NCBI GenBank assembly: GCA_031277225.1
Contig: JAITMQ010000163.1
Coordinates: 1 to 41,021, forward strand
Direction of reading: 5' to 3'
Length of the DNA: 41,021 nt
Source: Clostridiales bacterium
Lineage (GTDB): Bacteria; Bacillota; Clostridia; Lachnospirales; WRAX01
A program made the translations under genes and the position numbers. The notes beneath the pieces are model-generated. The model did no database searches. It had not been told where the DNA came from and saw only the letters and a program-made list of their open reading frames with translations. This document shows positions 16,064-25,139 of the stretch, piece after piece. Every line of letters begins with the position of its first letter. Position 1 is the stretch's first letter.

Positions 16064-17340
16064 TTGAAATACTCAAATTCAATATCATAAATCCGCACGG
16101 TGTCGCCTTCTTTTATACCCTTCTCTTCTAATTCGGCAATAATCCCCTTATCCTTTAGGTATTTTTGGAAGAATGCATTGCCTTTTTCAGTTTCGATATT
16201 TGTATAGCCCAGCATTTTTTCAACGCCAACCCCTTCAACCACAAAATAATCGTCCTCCGGAATACTTATGGTAAATGGCGCGGATTGGCTTAAATCGGGC
16301 ATTTCTTCGACATAATCCTCCTCGAAGGTAATATCTTCGGGCTGCTCTTTCACAAGGGAATGTGCGGCGCTCATCAGCGCGTCAAGCCCCTGCGCGCCCG
16401 CCGCCGAAATCGCAAAAACCTGCCAATCCCGCGCCTCGCAATATTCCTTAATTTTCGGCAAATTTTCCTCGGAATCGGGCAAAATGTCCATTTTATTTGC
16501 GGCGACAATTTGCGGCCGCTTCGCCAAAAGTTCGCTATAATTTATTAACTCCTTGTTAATTTTTTCAATGGCATCCACGGGGTCAACCCCCTCACTTGCC
16601 GCGGCATCCACAACGTGAATGAAGACCTTCGTACGCTCAACATGACGCAAAAAATCCGCGCCAAGCCCCGCGCCCTCGCTCGCACCCTCAATAAGGCCGG
16701 GAATGTCGGCCAGCACAAAATCCTCGCCATAATTATTGCGCACAACGCCGAGATTTGGCGAAAGTGTCGTAAAGTGATAATTGGCAATTTTTGGATTGGC
16801 ATTGGTTACCATGGACAGCAGGGTCGATTTGCCAACATTTGGCAGGCCAATCAGCCCCACATCCGCCAGCGTCTTAAGCTCCAGCACAACCTCATAGGCC
16901 TTAGAATTTCGCCCCCGCTCGGCATAACGCGGCGCTTGCCGACTGGCCGTGGCAAAATGCTGATTCCCGCGCCCGCCGCGCCCGCCGCGAATAAGCACAC
17001 GGCGTTCGCCCGCCTTGCTTAAATCCGCCATAATTTTGCCGCTTTCCGCCTCGCGCACAATAGTTCCGCGCGGCACAAAAATTTCCAAATCCGGCGCAGA
17101 CTTGCCGCTACAGCGATTTTTGCCGCCATTTTTGCCATTTTCTGCAATAAAACTGCGCCTATAGCGAAAATCCAAAAGAGTCGCCATTTGCTCGTCAACG
17201 CAAAAAATAATGTCGCCGCCATCGCCGCCATCGCCGCCATCCGGCCCGCCATTTACAACATATTTCGCCCTATGAAAGGACACGCAACCATCGCCGCCGC
17301 GCCCCCCGGCAATCTTAATCCTAACCTTATCAACAAACAT
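16060..17340 (-). CDS. obg: GTPase Obg
   Basis: An essential ribosome-associated GTPase that acts in 50S assembly and stress control. Obg N-terminal fold about 1-158 with the Gly-rich GGRGGDGCVSF and GGPDGGDGGDGG; G domain about 159-330 with P-loop GLPNVGKST, G3 DIPG, G4 NKMD and G5 SAA; C-terminal OCT domain with FTISIPEDDYFVVEGVGVEK. The length of 426 aa is typical. The SD is weak (GGTGAT) and the -10 region is at 17357-17365. yhbY follows after the tandem repeat. Confidence 0.97.
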   Translation of the reverse strand: MFVDKVRIKIAGGRGGDGCVSFHRAKYVVNGGPDGGDGGDGGDIIFCVDEQMATLLDFRYRRSFIAENGKNGGKNRCSGKSAPDLEIFVPRGTIVREAESGKIMADLSKAGERRVLIRGGRGGRGNQHFATASRQAPRYAERGRNSKAYEVVLELKTLADVGLIGLPNVGKSTLLSMVTNANPKIANYHFTTLSPNLGVVRNNYGEDFVLADIPGLIEGASEGAGLGADFLRHVERTKVFIHVVDAAASEGVDPVDAIEKINKELINYSELLAKRPQIVAANKMDILPDSEENLPKIKEYCEARDWQVFAISAAGAQGLDALMSAAHSLVKEQPEDITFEEDYVEEMPDLSQSAPFTISIPEDDYFVVEGVGVEKMLGYTNIETEKGNAFFQKYLKDKGIIAELEEKGIKEGDTVRIYDIEFEYFK

Positions 17341-17356
17341 TCAAATCACCAATACC

Positions 17357-17365
17357 ATTATATCA
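17357..17365 (-). promoter_or_regulatory. extended -10 element ahead of obg
   Basis: TGATATAAT on the minus strand: TATAAT at 17362-17357 with an upstream TGn. A TTGACA stands only 7 nt further up, too close to be its -35. An extended -10 promoter is the best reading. Confidence 0.5.
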
Positions 17366-17396
17366 TACTTGTCAAGTATTAGTTCTGCGCGCCAAC

Positions 17397-17474
17397 CGTC
17401 ATCCCCGCGAAAGCGGGGATCCCCCATTGGGCGGTTCGCACCTGCAGGGGATTCCCGCTTTCGCGGGAATGACG
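17397..17474. repeat. dispersed palindromic repeat, CGTCATTCC family
   Basis: Two inverted arms (CGTCATCCCCGCGAAAGCGG and its variant in reverse) flank a GC-rich centre containing CCTGCAGGGG, and each arm is itself a hairpin. Related copies are at 25182, 28164, 29871 and 34940. It fills most of the space between obg and the HD-GYP response regulator and could act as a transcription barrier. Confidence 0.75.
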
Positions 17475-17485
17475 CAGCTGCGTCT

Positions 17486-18565
17486 CTAGTTTCTAGCAGC
17501 TTCTTCTCTAGTTACGCGGTCAAATTCTTCATGAATTTCCATAAAAACATCCACCAGCGCCGGGTCAAAATGTGTACCCGAATCTTTTTTAATTATGTCA
17601 ACCGCCGCCTGATGCGAATATGCGCCCTTATACGGCCGCTTTGTTACCAGCGCGTCATAAACATCCGCAATGGCCATAATCCGCCCCAACAGCGGAATAT
17701 CCGCGCCGGCAAGGCCTTGATGATAGCCCGTTCCATCCCATTTTTCATGATGCGACTCGGCAAAAATTTTGGCATATTCCAAAAATTCGGAATCCAGCGC
17801 CTTGGCCTGAATTCGGCTGATAACCTCGCCGCCAAATTTTGTATGGATTTTCATTTCGTTGAATTCTTCGGGAGTAAGCGGGCCGGGCTTCATTAAAATC
17901 ACGTCGCGCACCGCAATTTTGCCAATGTCGTGCAATTGTGAAGACTGCATGGCAAGGCTTATGCAAATATTTGCCACCTCTTCCATATAAACCCCGCGCT
18001 CGCGCATTCCGTGCAAAAGCACCTCAATATAGCGTTGCGTTCGCCGAATATGCCCGTCGGTTATAACGCGATGTTCCACAAGGTCTGTCATGGTTTCCAC
18101 AAAGACATTTTTAAGATTAACGGCCTCCTCTGTGCGCTCATGCACCATTTTTTCAAGGTTTAGGCTGTAATTTGCAAGCTCGCGCCGCTGGTCTTCCATT
18201 ATAAGTTGCAACTCGATTCGTTTCAACAGGCGCGGGGCGGAAAACGGCTTGGTAATATAATCCAGCGCACCCAAATCAAAGCCTCTGATTTCGTTTTCGT
18301 CGCTGTCATAGGCCGTCAGAAAAATTACCGGAATGTCGGTCGTTGCGGGGTCGGCTTTAAGCCGCCTTATAACCTCATAGCCGTCCATTTCGGGCATATT
18401 AATGTCAAGCAGAATTAAATCCGGCCTGATTTTTTGAATAAGCTTAAACATCCTCTTGCCGCTGTCCAGGGTAAAAACCGTGTAATATTCGGACAAAAGG
18501 TCGCTTCCCAGCTTAAGATTCGAGCTTGCGTCATCCACTAAGAAGATGGTTTTTTGTTTTTCCAC
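17486..18565 (-). CDS. response regulator with HD-GYP output domain
   Basis: Receiver domain at about 5-120: acidic pair VDD, phospho-acceptor Asp in LLDINMPEMDG and the switch Lys in ITKPFS. Next comes a helical linker, then an HD-GYP domain from about 150 with HDIGKIAVRDVILMKPGPLT and HHEKWDGTGYHQGLAG; the defining GYP reads GYH here. HD-GYP domains hydrolyse cyclic di-GMP, so this is the likely output of the hybrid kinase encoded immediately upstream. The start is GTG at 18565 with AAGGGG before it. It overlaps the kinase 3' end by 28 nt, implying translational coupling. Confidence 0.93.
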   Translation of the reverse strand: MEKQKTIFLVDDASSNLKLGSDLLSEYYTVFTLDSGKRMFKLIQKIRPDLILLDINMPEMDGYEVIRRLKADPATTDIPVIFLTAYDSDENEIRGFDLGALDYITKPFSAPRLLKRIELQLIMEDQRRELANYSLNLEKMVHERTEEAVNLKNVFVETMTDLVEHRVITDGHIRRTQRYIEVLLHGMRERGVYMEEVANICISLAMQSSQLHDIGKIAVRDVILMKPGPLTPEEFNEMKIHTKFGGEVISRIQAKALDSEFLEYAKIFAESHHEKWDGTGYHQGLAGADIPLLGRIMAIADVYDALVTKRPYKGAYSHQAAVDIIKKDSGTHFDPALVDVFMEIHEEFDRVTREEAARN

Positions 18566-21500
18566 AAATAATTCCCCTTTCTTGCCAGCTCCGCCGCGCC
18601 GTCGAAATCGCCATATAAAATATTGGCGGAAATTTCCTTTAACAGCTCCTTCGTATCTCTTGAATATGTTTTTGCAGTCAATTCGTCAAGCAGACGCTTC
18701 GCCTCGGCCACCTCATAATCCTCGCAGGCCTCGGCAATTTGCGCAAGAGTTGTCCAAAGATATTCAATATCTTCTTCAATTTGAAATTCGTCGGATTCTT
18801 CGATTGCGGGGGCGGCCAATTCCTCAATAAGCTCCTTAAGCTCTCCAATAAAAATCTGCGAATTCATTTCAATTGTTTGCATGTCAAATTCGCGCGCCGC
18901 CGTTTCAAGCGCGCCCGCAAGCTTTGACAAGTCAATTCGCCCGATATTGTTAAGCGCAGAGCGCATGGCGTGAAATTGCGTTGTAATGGCCTTTAATTCC
19001 TCGTCTTCGGGGGCCTTAAAGTCCAAAAGCGGCTCCAAAATTTCGACAGCCCGCTTGGCATCCAGCAAAAACGCCTCTGTAAGCCCGTCAATATTGCTGA
19101 TATTTTGCGCGCGCGCCGCCGCAATTTCCTCGGGCGAGCGTTGCTCCCTAATATGCCGCACCAAAAACGCGTTTAACAGGTCAATATCAATCGGCTTTGA
19201 AATAAAGCCATCAAAGCCATTTTCCAAGAACATTGACGAAACGCCCTTAAGCGCATTCGCCGTCAGCGCGACAATCGGCTTTTTATAGCCCATGTCGCGA
19301 ATTCGCTTTGTTGTTTCAATGCCGTCCATTTTGGGCATCATATGGTCCATGAAAATAATGTCATATTCTTCACCATCGGAAATTTTGTCCACGGCATCAA
19401 AGCCGCTTGTAACCGTTTCGACGGCAATTTTATAGGGTTGCAAAATTCCCTTAACGACATAAAGATTCGACTCTACATCATCAACAACCAGAACACGCCC
19501 GTATGGCATGGGTTCGCGCCTGGTTTTCTTCACTTTTTTCAGAGAAAGCTGCGTTTCTTCAAGTTTTTGCAAATTCTCCACGGCCTCTTTTCCTAAAGGA
19601 TTGCTTCCGCATGTTTTTTGCGGCACACAGACGGTAAATATGCTGCCTTCGCCCGGCACGCTTGTAACCGAAATTTCGCCATTCATCATGGTTATAAGAT
19701 GATGCGTAATCATCATGCCAAGGCCGCTTCCCTCAATAACGCGGTTGTTTTCCAAATTAAATCTTGTAAAATCGGCCGCAAAAAGATTTTCGACCTGTTC
19801 TTGCGTCATGCCCTGGCCGGTGTCTTCTACGCTCATAGAGAGGTAAACCTCCTCGTCGCCGCGCGATTCGGCCTTAAATGTCAGCACAACCTCGCCAATC
19901 CGCGTGTATTTAAACGCATTTGACAGCAAATTGTTTAAGATTTGCTTCAACCGAAGTTCGTCGCCAATTAGATATGCCGGGATATTTTCGTCAATTTCAA
20001 GGCGGAATTTAATGCTTTTTGAGCCGATGTGAAGCAAATTCAGCTGAACCGTGTCGACAACCATGCTTGAAACCTCGTAAAGCGCGGGCATAATTTCCAT
20101 TCTGCCCGACTCGGCCTTGGACAAGTCCAAAATATCGTTAATTATCGTCAAAAGCATATTGCTTGAATTATGTATGCGCAGGAAGGCCTCTATGGTTTCC
20201 GGGCTGTGTCCGTCCTTTTGCAATTCAATTTCCGTAATGCCCATAACCGCATTCATAGGCGTGCGAATTTCGTGGCTCATTCTGGCCAAAAAGCGCGTTT
20301 TGGCGCGGCTTTCTTCTTCGGCGGCGTCTATGCGCTTAAGTTCTTCAATCATTCGCTTAAGCTCTCTAAGGTCTTGCGTATAATAGGCCAGCACGGTTTC
20401 ACCCTTATAATAAATGCGCACCATTGTAATTTCGCATGGGATAATTTCGCCGCTGACATGCAATTGTTCGAATTCAAAGCGATTATAGCCCTTGTCAAAG
20501 GCCTCTGCAACTTTTCTGAACACAAATTCTTTAACCTCTTTACTTTTCGGGAAGGTGCCCACAAAGCCCTTGATTGCCTCTTCCTTGGTTTTAAAGCCAA
20601 ATAAATCCAGCGTGGCCTGATTGCAGTCAATGGCCCTAAAGCGCATTATGCCGTCTTCGTCTTCATAATAGCGCGCCATAAAGCAGGACAGCGGCGTTGC
20701 ATCCAAAAGAAGCAATGCGCGGCTTTCCGCCTCAAAGCTTTGCTCTATGGCGGCCTTAATTTTGCGCAAGTCCGACGCAAAAGAAATTACCCTGTCTTTT
20801 TCCCTATGGCGGAAGGACTTAAGTATTATATCCATGGGCAGCGGCGCGCCGTCTTCATCTTGATAAATCCATTCAAAGCGCGAAGAACCCTCTTCAAAGG
20901 CAATTTTTATATTATCCATGGCCATAACCATGCTTGGCGTGCCGCAGGGCTGAAGCACATGGGCATATTCTTCAAGTTTTTCATTAAGTCCTTCGGCCGT
21001 TTCCGCGCCAAACAATTCCTTTGTATGATAGCTAACTTGAACAGGAATTCCGCTTTCATCCCAAAGGCCGATTGCGATGGGCGCAGAATTGAAAATCATT
21101 TGTGTAAGCTCGTGCGTTTCACGCTCTTTTTCCATGGCGGCATGAATTGCGCGCAGGTCTGCTGTATAAGAAACAACGACATCCTCACCATTGTAATTAA
21201 AGCGTTTTGCCGTAATTTCAGACGGAACAATCTCTCCGGAGGCCGTTTGATGTGTCCACTCAAAGTGAGATTGGCCCTCATCATAGGTTTTTTCAAAATA
21301 CATGGAAATTTTTTCGGCAGAAGATTCGCCGTCGGGCTGAACCACGGGCGAATAGTCAAAAATGCGCATGGACAAAATTTCTGTTTCACTTACGCCGAAA
21401 AATTCCGCCGCATGTTGGCTTATGCTGATAAGATTGCGATTATGGTCCCAAATTGCGATAATAAACGGCGCGGAATCCAGAATCATTTGATTAAGCAGGC

Positions 21501-23349
21501 TTGCTTGGCGTTGCTTTCGCTCCGCCGCCTTTATGTCGCGCAAATCGAAATTATAGCCGATTATAATAAATTCGCCGCCGCGCTTAATGCGCACATTTGT
21601 AACCTCAACAGGAACTTCTTCGCCCCTTGCGGTCTGATGCATAAGCTCATAGCGCGCAAATCCCTCCTCAAGGGCCTTTTTGGAATAGACCGCAATATAT
21701 TCGGCGCTCGACGTGCCGCAGGGCTGAAATTCGGGCATAAATTCGTCATAACGCGCAATAAATTCATACTTGCTTTCAACTTCAAACAATTCCACAGCCG
21801 TTTCATTGCAGTCAATTAAATTAAAATCGGCATCCCATTTTTCGATAAACATCGGGCAGGCATCCAAATACAGCTGATTAAGGGTAAACAGCTCTTTTTC
21901 CTTATCCAAAGCCGTGCGAATGTCGGACAAATCGTGAATATACATAACCATGACAAAAGTTTCACCCATGGGGATATTGGCGACGGTAACCTCGGCAGGA
22001 ATTTCTGCGCCGTCTTTATTGACATAAACCCATTCAAATTTTGTGCGGGTTTTGCTGGCAACAGCCTTGGCTCTAAGGTCTTTCATCATATGCGCGGCGG
22101 ACAGGCCGCAGGGCTGAATTGGCGCGGAAAATTCTACCATGCGCCCGCTAAAACGCTCTATAAAGTCATTTTTGTCTTCAAAGCCAAACATTCTGAGGGC
22201 TTCTTCATTGCAGTCCAAAAGATTAAATTCGCAATCATAAAGATTTACGGCCATTGGCGCAGAATCAAACATGGTCTTGATACGGTCTGTCAGCTCAAGT
22301 TCTCTCTTAAGGGCATTTTCCCTTGCCATGGCATTTTTAACGGGGCGCAAATCCGTTGTATAGGCGACAAGCATATTTTTACCTTCGTATGTAAAGCGAA
22401 CCAAAGTAACCTCGGTTGGAATGGGATTTCCTTCCAAATCTTGGTGCATCCACTCAAATTGCGCGCGCCCTTCTTTGAAGGCACCATTTAAGAATCCCTC
22501 AACCTTTTCGGAGGTCGGCGCGCCGCAGGGCTGAAATTCGGGCGAAAGCTCTATAAATCTTTCCATATACTCTTTTTTATTTTTAAGCCCAAACATTTTG
22601 GTCGCCTGCTCGCTTGTTTGCACAAGTTTGTGGTCTTCGTCCCAAATATTTATTATCATTGGCGAAGCACCGAGGAAAATTTCATTAAGTTTATTGGCAT
22701 TTTGCGCGTTTTTAGCAACTTTTGCGGCATTTCGCAAAATGGAATATGTGCCCGCGACAACCACAATGGCCAAAATTCCCGTAAAAAACACCGCCAAGGA
22801 GTCAAAAATATAGACATAGGTGCTTGCCTCATTCAGCATTTCTTCTGTACGGCTGTATGTTATATCGCTAAGCAGGCTTACAACGGCTATAAAATGGGTT
22901 TCATATGCCGAATATTCAAGGCCGAAAAGAATGTCAAGGGCTGCGTTTTGGTCGCCGGCCGTCGAGGCCTCTACAGCCAAGGTTTCAAGCCGTTTAAGCT
23001 CTTCATGATAATGGATTGCGCGGGAAAAAAGGTTCAGCACTTCGGGCGATGGGTCAATTCTAAGAAGTTCATGCCGCACGGATTCGATAAAGTCATAACT
23101 TAAAAGCTCTTGCCAATATTGCTCTAAATCGGGTTCAAGCTCATTAATTACATAAGACCGCGTAAGCCTCGTTAATTCAGCCGAAGAAACGCGGAAGCTA
23201 TGCCATGCGGACGAAAAAGTGTGCCTAAGTTCGTGCGCATAGGTCATGTCATGCGTGGCGCGGCTTGAAAGCACAAGAAATAAAATATTAGCGATGGCCA
23301 AAGTCGCAAAAACCGCAAGTAAAATTCGGATTTGCCTTGTAATTCGCAT
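18538..23349 (-). CDS. hybrid sensor histidine kinase with six PAS domains, receiver and Hpt
   Basis: TM1 (about 8-30) and TM2 (about 182-210) flank a helical extracytoplasmic sensor. Six PAS domains follow at about 223-343, 358-480, 494-615, 621-745, 750-870 and 878-1010. PAS1, 2, 3 and 5 carry QPCG at the same place, PAS4 has QPDG and PAS6 lacks it. HisKA has the phospho-His in MSHEIRTPMNAV (about 1029). The HATPase has NNLLSNAFKY, DTGQGM and GSGLGM. The receiver (about 1288-1405) has Asp in FMDHMMPKMDG. The Hpt-like domain has its candidate His in QFHAMRSALNNIG (about 1462). A second helical unit ends the protein. The ATG at 23349 is preferred because AAGGGGG lies 8 nt upstream; in-frame starts at 23358 are too close to it. 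The phosphorelay probably ends on the adjacent HD-GYP regulator. Confidence 0.95.
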   Translation of the reverse strand: MRITRQIRILLAVFATLAIANILFLVLSSRATHDMTYAHELRHTFSSAWHSFRVSSAELTRLTRSYVINELEPDLEQYWQELLSYDFIESVRHELLRIDPSPEVLNLFSRAIHYHEELKRLETLAVEASTAGDQNAALDILFGLEYSAYETHFIAVVSLLSDITYSRTEEMLNEASTYVYIFDSLAVFFTGILAIVVVAGTYSILRNAAKVAKNAQNANKLNEIFLGASPMIINIWDEDHKLVQTSEQATKMFGLKNKKEYMERFIELSPEFQPCGAPTSEKVEGFLNGAFKEGRAQFEWMHQDLEGNPIPTEVTLVRFTYEGKNMLVAYTTDLRPVKNAMARENALKRELELTDRIKTMFDSAPMAVNLYDCEFNLLDCNEEALRMFGFEDKNDFIERFSGRMVEFSAPIQPCGLSAAHMMKDLRAKAVASKTRTKFEWVYVNKDGAEIPAEVTVANIPMGETFVMVMYIHDLSDIRTALDKEKELFTLNQLYLDACPMFIEKWDADFNLIDCNETAVELFEVESKYEFIARYDEFMPEFQPCGTSSAEYIAVYSKKALEEGFARYELMHQTARGEEVPVEVTNVRIKRGGEFIIIGYNFDLRDIKAAERKQRQASLLNQMILDSAPFIIAIWDHNRNLISISQHAAEFFGVSETEILSMRIFDYSPVVQPDGESSAEKISMYFEKTYDEGQSHFEWTHQTASGEIVPSEITAKRFNYNGEDVVVSYTADLRAIHAAMEKERETHELTQMIFNSAPIAIGLWDESGIPVQVSYHTKELFGAETAEGLNEKLEEYAHVLQPCGTPSMVMAMDNIKIAFEEGSSRFEWIYQDEDGAPLPMDIILKSFRHREKDRVISFASDLRKIKAAIEQSFEAESRALLLLDATPLSCFMARYYEDEDGIMRFRAIDCNQATLDLFGFKTKEEAIKGFVGTFPKSKEVKEFVFRKVAEAFDKGYNRFEFEQLHVSGEIIPCEITMVRIYYKGETVLAYYTQDLRELKRMIEELKRIDAAEEESRAKTRFLARMSHEIRTPMNAVMGITEIELQKDGHSPETIEAFLRIHNSSNMLLTIINDILDLSKAESGRMEIMPALYEVSSMVVDTVQLNLLHIGSKSIKFRLEIDENIPAYLIGDELRLKQILNNLLSNAFKYTRIGEVVLTFKAESRGDEEVYLSMSVEDTGQGMTQEQVENLFAADFTRFNLENNRVIEGSGLGMMITHHLITMMNGEISVTSVPGEGSIFTVCVPQKTCGSNPLGKEAVENLQKLEETQLSLKKVKKTRREPMPYGRVLVVDDVESNLYVVKGILQPYKIAVETVTSGFDAVDKISDGEEYDIIFMDHMMPKMDGIETTKRIRDMGYKKPIVALTANALKGVSSMFLENGFDGFISKPIDIDLLNAFLVRHIREQRSPEEIAAARAQNISNIDGLTEAFLLDAKRAVEILEPLLDFKAPEDEELKAITTQFHAMRSALNNIGRIDLSKLAGALETAAREFDMQTIEMNSQIFIGELKELIEELAAPAIEESDEFQIEEDIEYLWTTLAQIAEACEDYEVAEAKRLLDELTAKTYSRDTKELLKEISANILYGDFDGAAELARKGNYLWKNKKPSS

Positions 23350-23370
23350 ATCCATCACCCCCTTATGAAT

Positions 23371-23399
23371 ATTCTATCACAAGTCGCCAAGATTTTCAA
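23371..23399 (-). promoter_or_regulatory. sigma-A promoter of the kinase/response-regulator operon
   Basis: TTGAAA (23399-23394), a 17-bp spacer and TAGAAT (23376-23371), with the SD AAGGGGG just downstream. Confidence 0.7.
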
Positions 23400-23421
23400 C
23401 ACTTTATCAAAATATTAGTGC

Positions 23422-24276
23422 TTACAGATAATACTCCACCTTATTTAGGGCATATTCCGCCAATTCATTGCCCGGATTTAGGCTTGTGGCCCTTCTGAAA
23501 GATTTTTGGGCCTTTTTATATTTGCCGCCATTAAAGCGCACAACGCCCACCGTATAGGCCAGGCTGGACTTAATCGGCTTTTTTCGTAATTGCAGCAGCA
23601 CATGCAACATTCCAAGGGCGGCAAGCGACATTGCGCCCAAAATTACGAAGGTTTGCTGCACAAACATAGAACCAACCATAAGAAGCAGGCCAATTACAGC
23701 CCAATGGATTTTCACCCCGATTGCGCCAAAAGGCAGGGTTGGCGAACCCACATTTTTTTTGACATCGACATCTTGACTATAGGTTTTAACCCGCATAAGC
23801 TCTTGAATTTCCTTGCGCTTAAGCGAGGCGGGCTTTTTGCGGGCTTTTGGCACGGCTGTCGACTGCAACATCTCAAATTCCGTAATTTCGTTGTTAACCA
23901 GCTTAAATAAAATATGCACGCTCCTTTTAAGCGGATTACCCTTAGCCGAGCGCACCTTTTTTGAAATATTCAGAATATAGTATTCATTTTGGCGATATAA
24001 ATCCATGGGATTAAGCACGATTAAATTCCGCGTGGCGTCATAGGTTATAATGGAATTCAAAATATAGCCCTTTGTGTCGGTTACATTCATGGTATGTTTC
24101 GAAACAGACTCGCCATCCAGCACCGTATTAAAACGAATATACCAATAGACCGCGCCGCCGGGGTCGGTTATATTCGTAGAAATGCGCGACCTAAGCTTAG
24201 GGTCTGTGGATTTAAGCACAATATTGCCCGCATCAATTTTCGATTTTTGAATTGCCTCGTGCTTTCGTCTGTCCAT
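23422..24276 (-). CDS. membrane protein with Ig-like (SbsA/Big_5-type) domain and C-terminal TPR
   Basis: The N-terminal half (about 15-125) looks like an SbsA/Big_5 Ig-like domain (VYWYIRFNTVLDGESV, then LYRQNEYYILNISKKVRSAK), yet there is no signal peptide before it. Two hydrophobic spans lie at about 190-232. After them is at least one TPR-like unit (YTVGVVRFNGGKYKKAQKSF, ATSLNPGNELAEYALNKVE). With two spans and no signal, both soluble parts should be cytosolic unless the topology is unusual. It starts 3 nt after the stop of the TPR gene upstream, so the two should be co-expressed from the SigD-like promoter. Function unknown. Confidence 0.8.
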   Translation of the reverse strand: MDRRKHEAIQKSKIDAGNIVLKSTDPKLRSRISTNITDPGGAVYWYIRFNTVLDGESVSKHTMNVTDTKGYILNSIITYDATRNLIVLNPMDLYRQNEYYILNISKKVRSAKGNPLKRSVHILFKLVNNEITEFEMLQSTAVPKARKKPASLKRKEIQELMRVKTYSQDVDVKKNVGSPTLPFGAIGVKIHWAVIGLLLMVGSMFVQQTFVILGAMSLAALGMLHVLLQLRKKPIKSSLAYTVGVVRFNGGKYKKAQKSFRRATSLNPGNELAEYALNKVEYYL

Positions 24277-24279
24277 AGA

Positions 24280-25122
24280 CTAATCCTCATGGTATTCATT
24301 GTATTTCGCGTCCGCCTGTTCCTGCGTAATGCTGTTAAAGAAGGCGAAGGGGCTTATTGCCGCCTTGCGGAAATATTCGGCGGCTTGCTCTTTTTCGCCT
24401 TCTTGCTCGCAAATAATTCCCATAAAATAATTCGAATCGGCCAGCGACTCCTTAAGCGAAAGGGCCTGTTCAAAGGCATTTCGCGCCCTTGAAAAGTCCT
24501 CTTGCTTAAAATAAATTTGCCCCAAATTGTCCCAGGCCGAGGCATAATTTGCGTCGTCCTCAATGGCCAAATTTGACATTTCAAGAGCCTTGTCCAATTC
24601 CCCGGTTTGAATATACAAATAGCCCAGCGTTACAAGCGCGCTGGTATTGACATATTCGTGCTTTTCGCGCATTCCTTCAAGTACATTTATGGCGGCCTGC
24701 GCATCATTATTCATATAGTGGCAGGTGGCCATGGTGATATACGCGCTGCGCTCATCCACCACATTTGTCGCATATTCGAGGGCCCTGTCCAAATATTTAA
24801 AGGCCTCGTTTGCGTTTTTGTCCTCTTTTACCAGCAAAAGGGCATAATAAATGTGGGCGGCCGGGCTTTTAACGCCGCCTTCTAAAGCCCGCTTAAGCAG
24901 GGGGCGCGCCCTTTCAGCATGGCCCGTTACATAGAAATAATTGCCGCGTAATGCCCAAATATTTTTGCGATTTAGAAAATAGGCCAGAGCGCCGATTGCC
25001 GCATAGGCCAGCAATACAACCCAAATATCCAAATGCAAAACGCTTGTAAACACCGCAAACAAGGCATAGAGCCCAATGCCCACGCCGAAAATAATTAAAT
25101 TACGCTTTATCCTTCGCGTCAT
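24280..25122 (-). CDS. membrane-anchored TPR protein
   Basis: Two N-terminal hydrophobic spans (about 8-48, LIIFGVGIGLYALFAVF and VVLLAYAAIGALAYFL) precede about six TPR units, for example YYALLLVKEDKNANEAFKYL, LGYLYIQTGELDKALEMSNL and LGQIYFKQEDFSRARNAFEQ. TPRs are protein-binding scaffolds, and here they would face the cytosol. GAGGTGAG precedes the ATG at 25122. A SigD-like promoter stands immediately upstream, suggesting a job in motility, flagellar assembly or surface behaviour. I do not recognise a named family. Confidence 0.85.
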   Translation of the reverse strand: MTRRIKRNLIIFGVGIGLYALFAVFTSVLHLDIWVVLLAYAAIGALAYFLNRKNIWALRGNYFYVTGHAERARPLLKRALEGGVKSPAAHIYYALLLVKEDKNANEAFKYLDRALEYATNVVDERSAYITMATCHYMNNDAQAAINVLEGMREKHEYVNTSALVTLGYLYIQTGELDKALEMSNLAIEDDANYASAWDNLGQIYFKQEDFSRARNAFEQALSLKESLADSNYFMGIICEQEGEKEQAAEYFRKAAISPFAFFNSITQEQADAKYNEYHED

Positions 25123-25139
25123 AATCTCACCTCAATTAC

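Noticed and set aside
17357-17375. TTGACA next to TATAAT before obg as a normal promoter
   Set aside because: The spacer is only 7 bp; an extended -10 is a better reading.
20740-21819. 359-codon open frame antisense to the kinase
   Set aside because: Opposite the PAS region of a clear kinase gene; no SD or family pattern, only a result of codon bias. The same holds for 2100-2666, 777-1316, 32941-33615 and 17369-17896.
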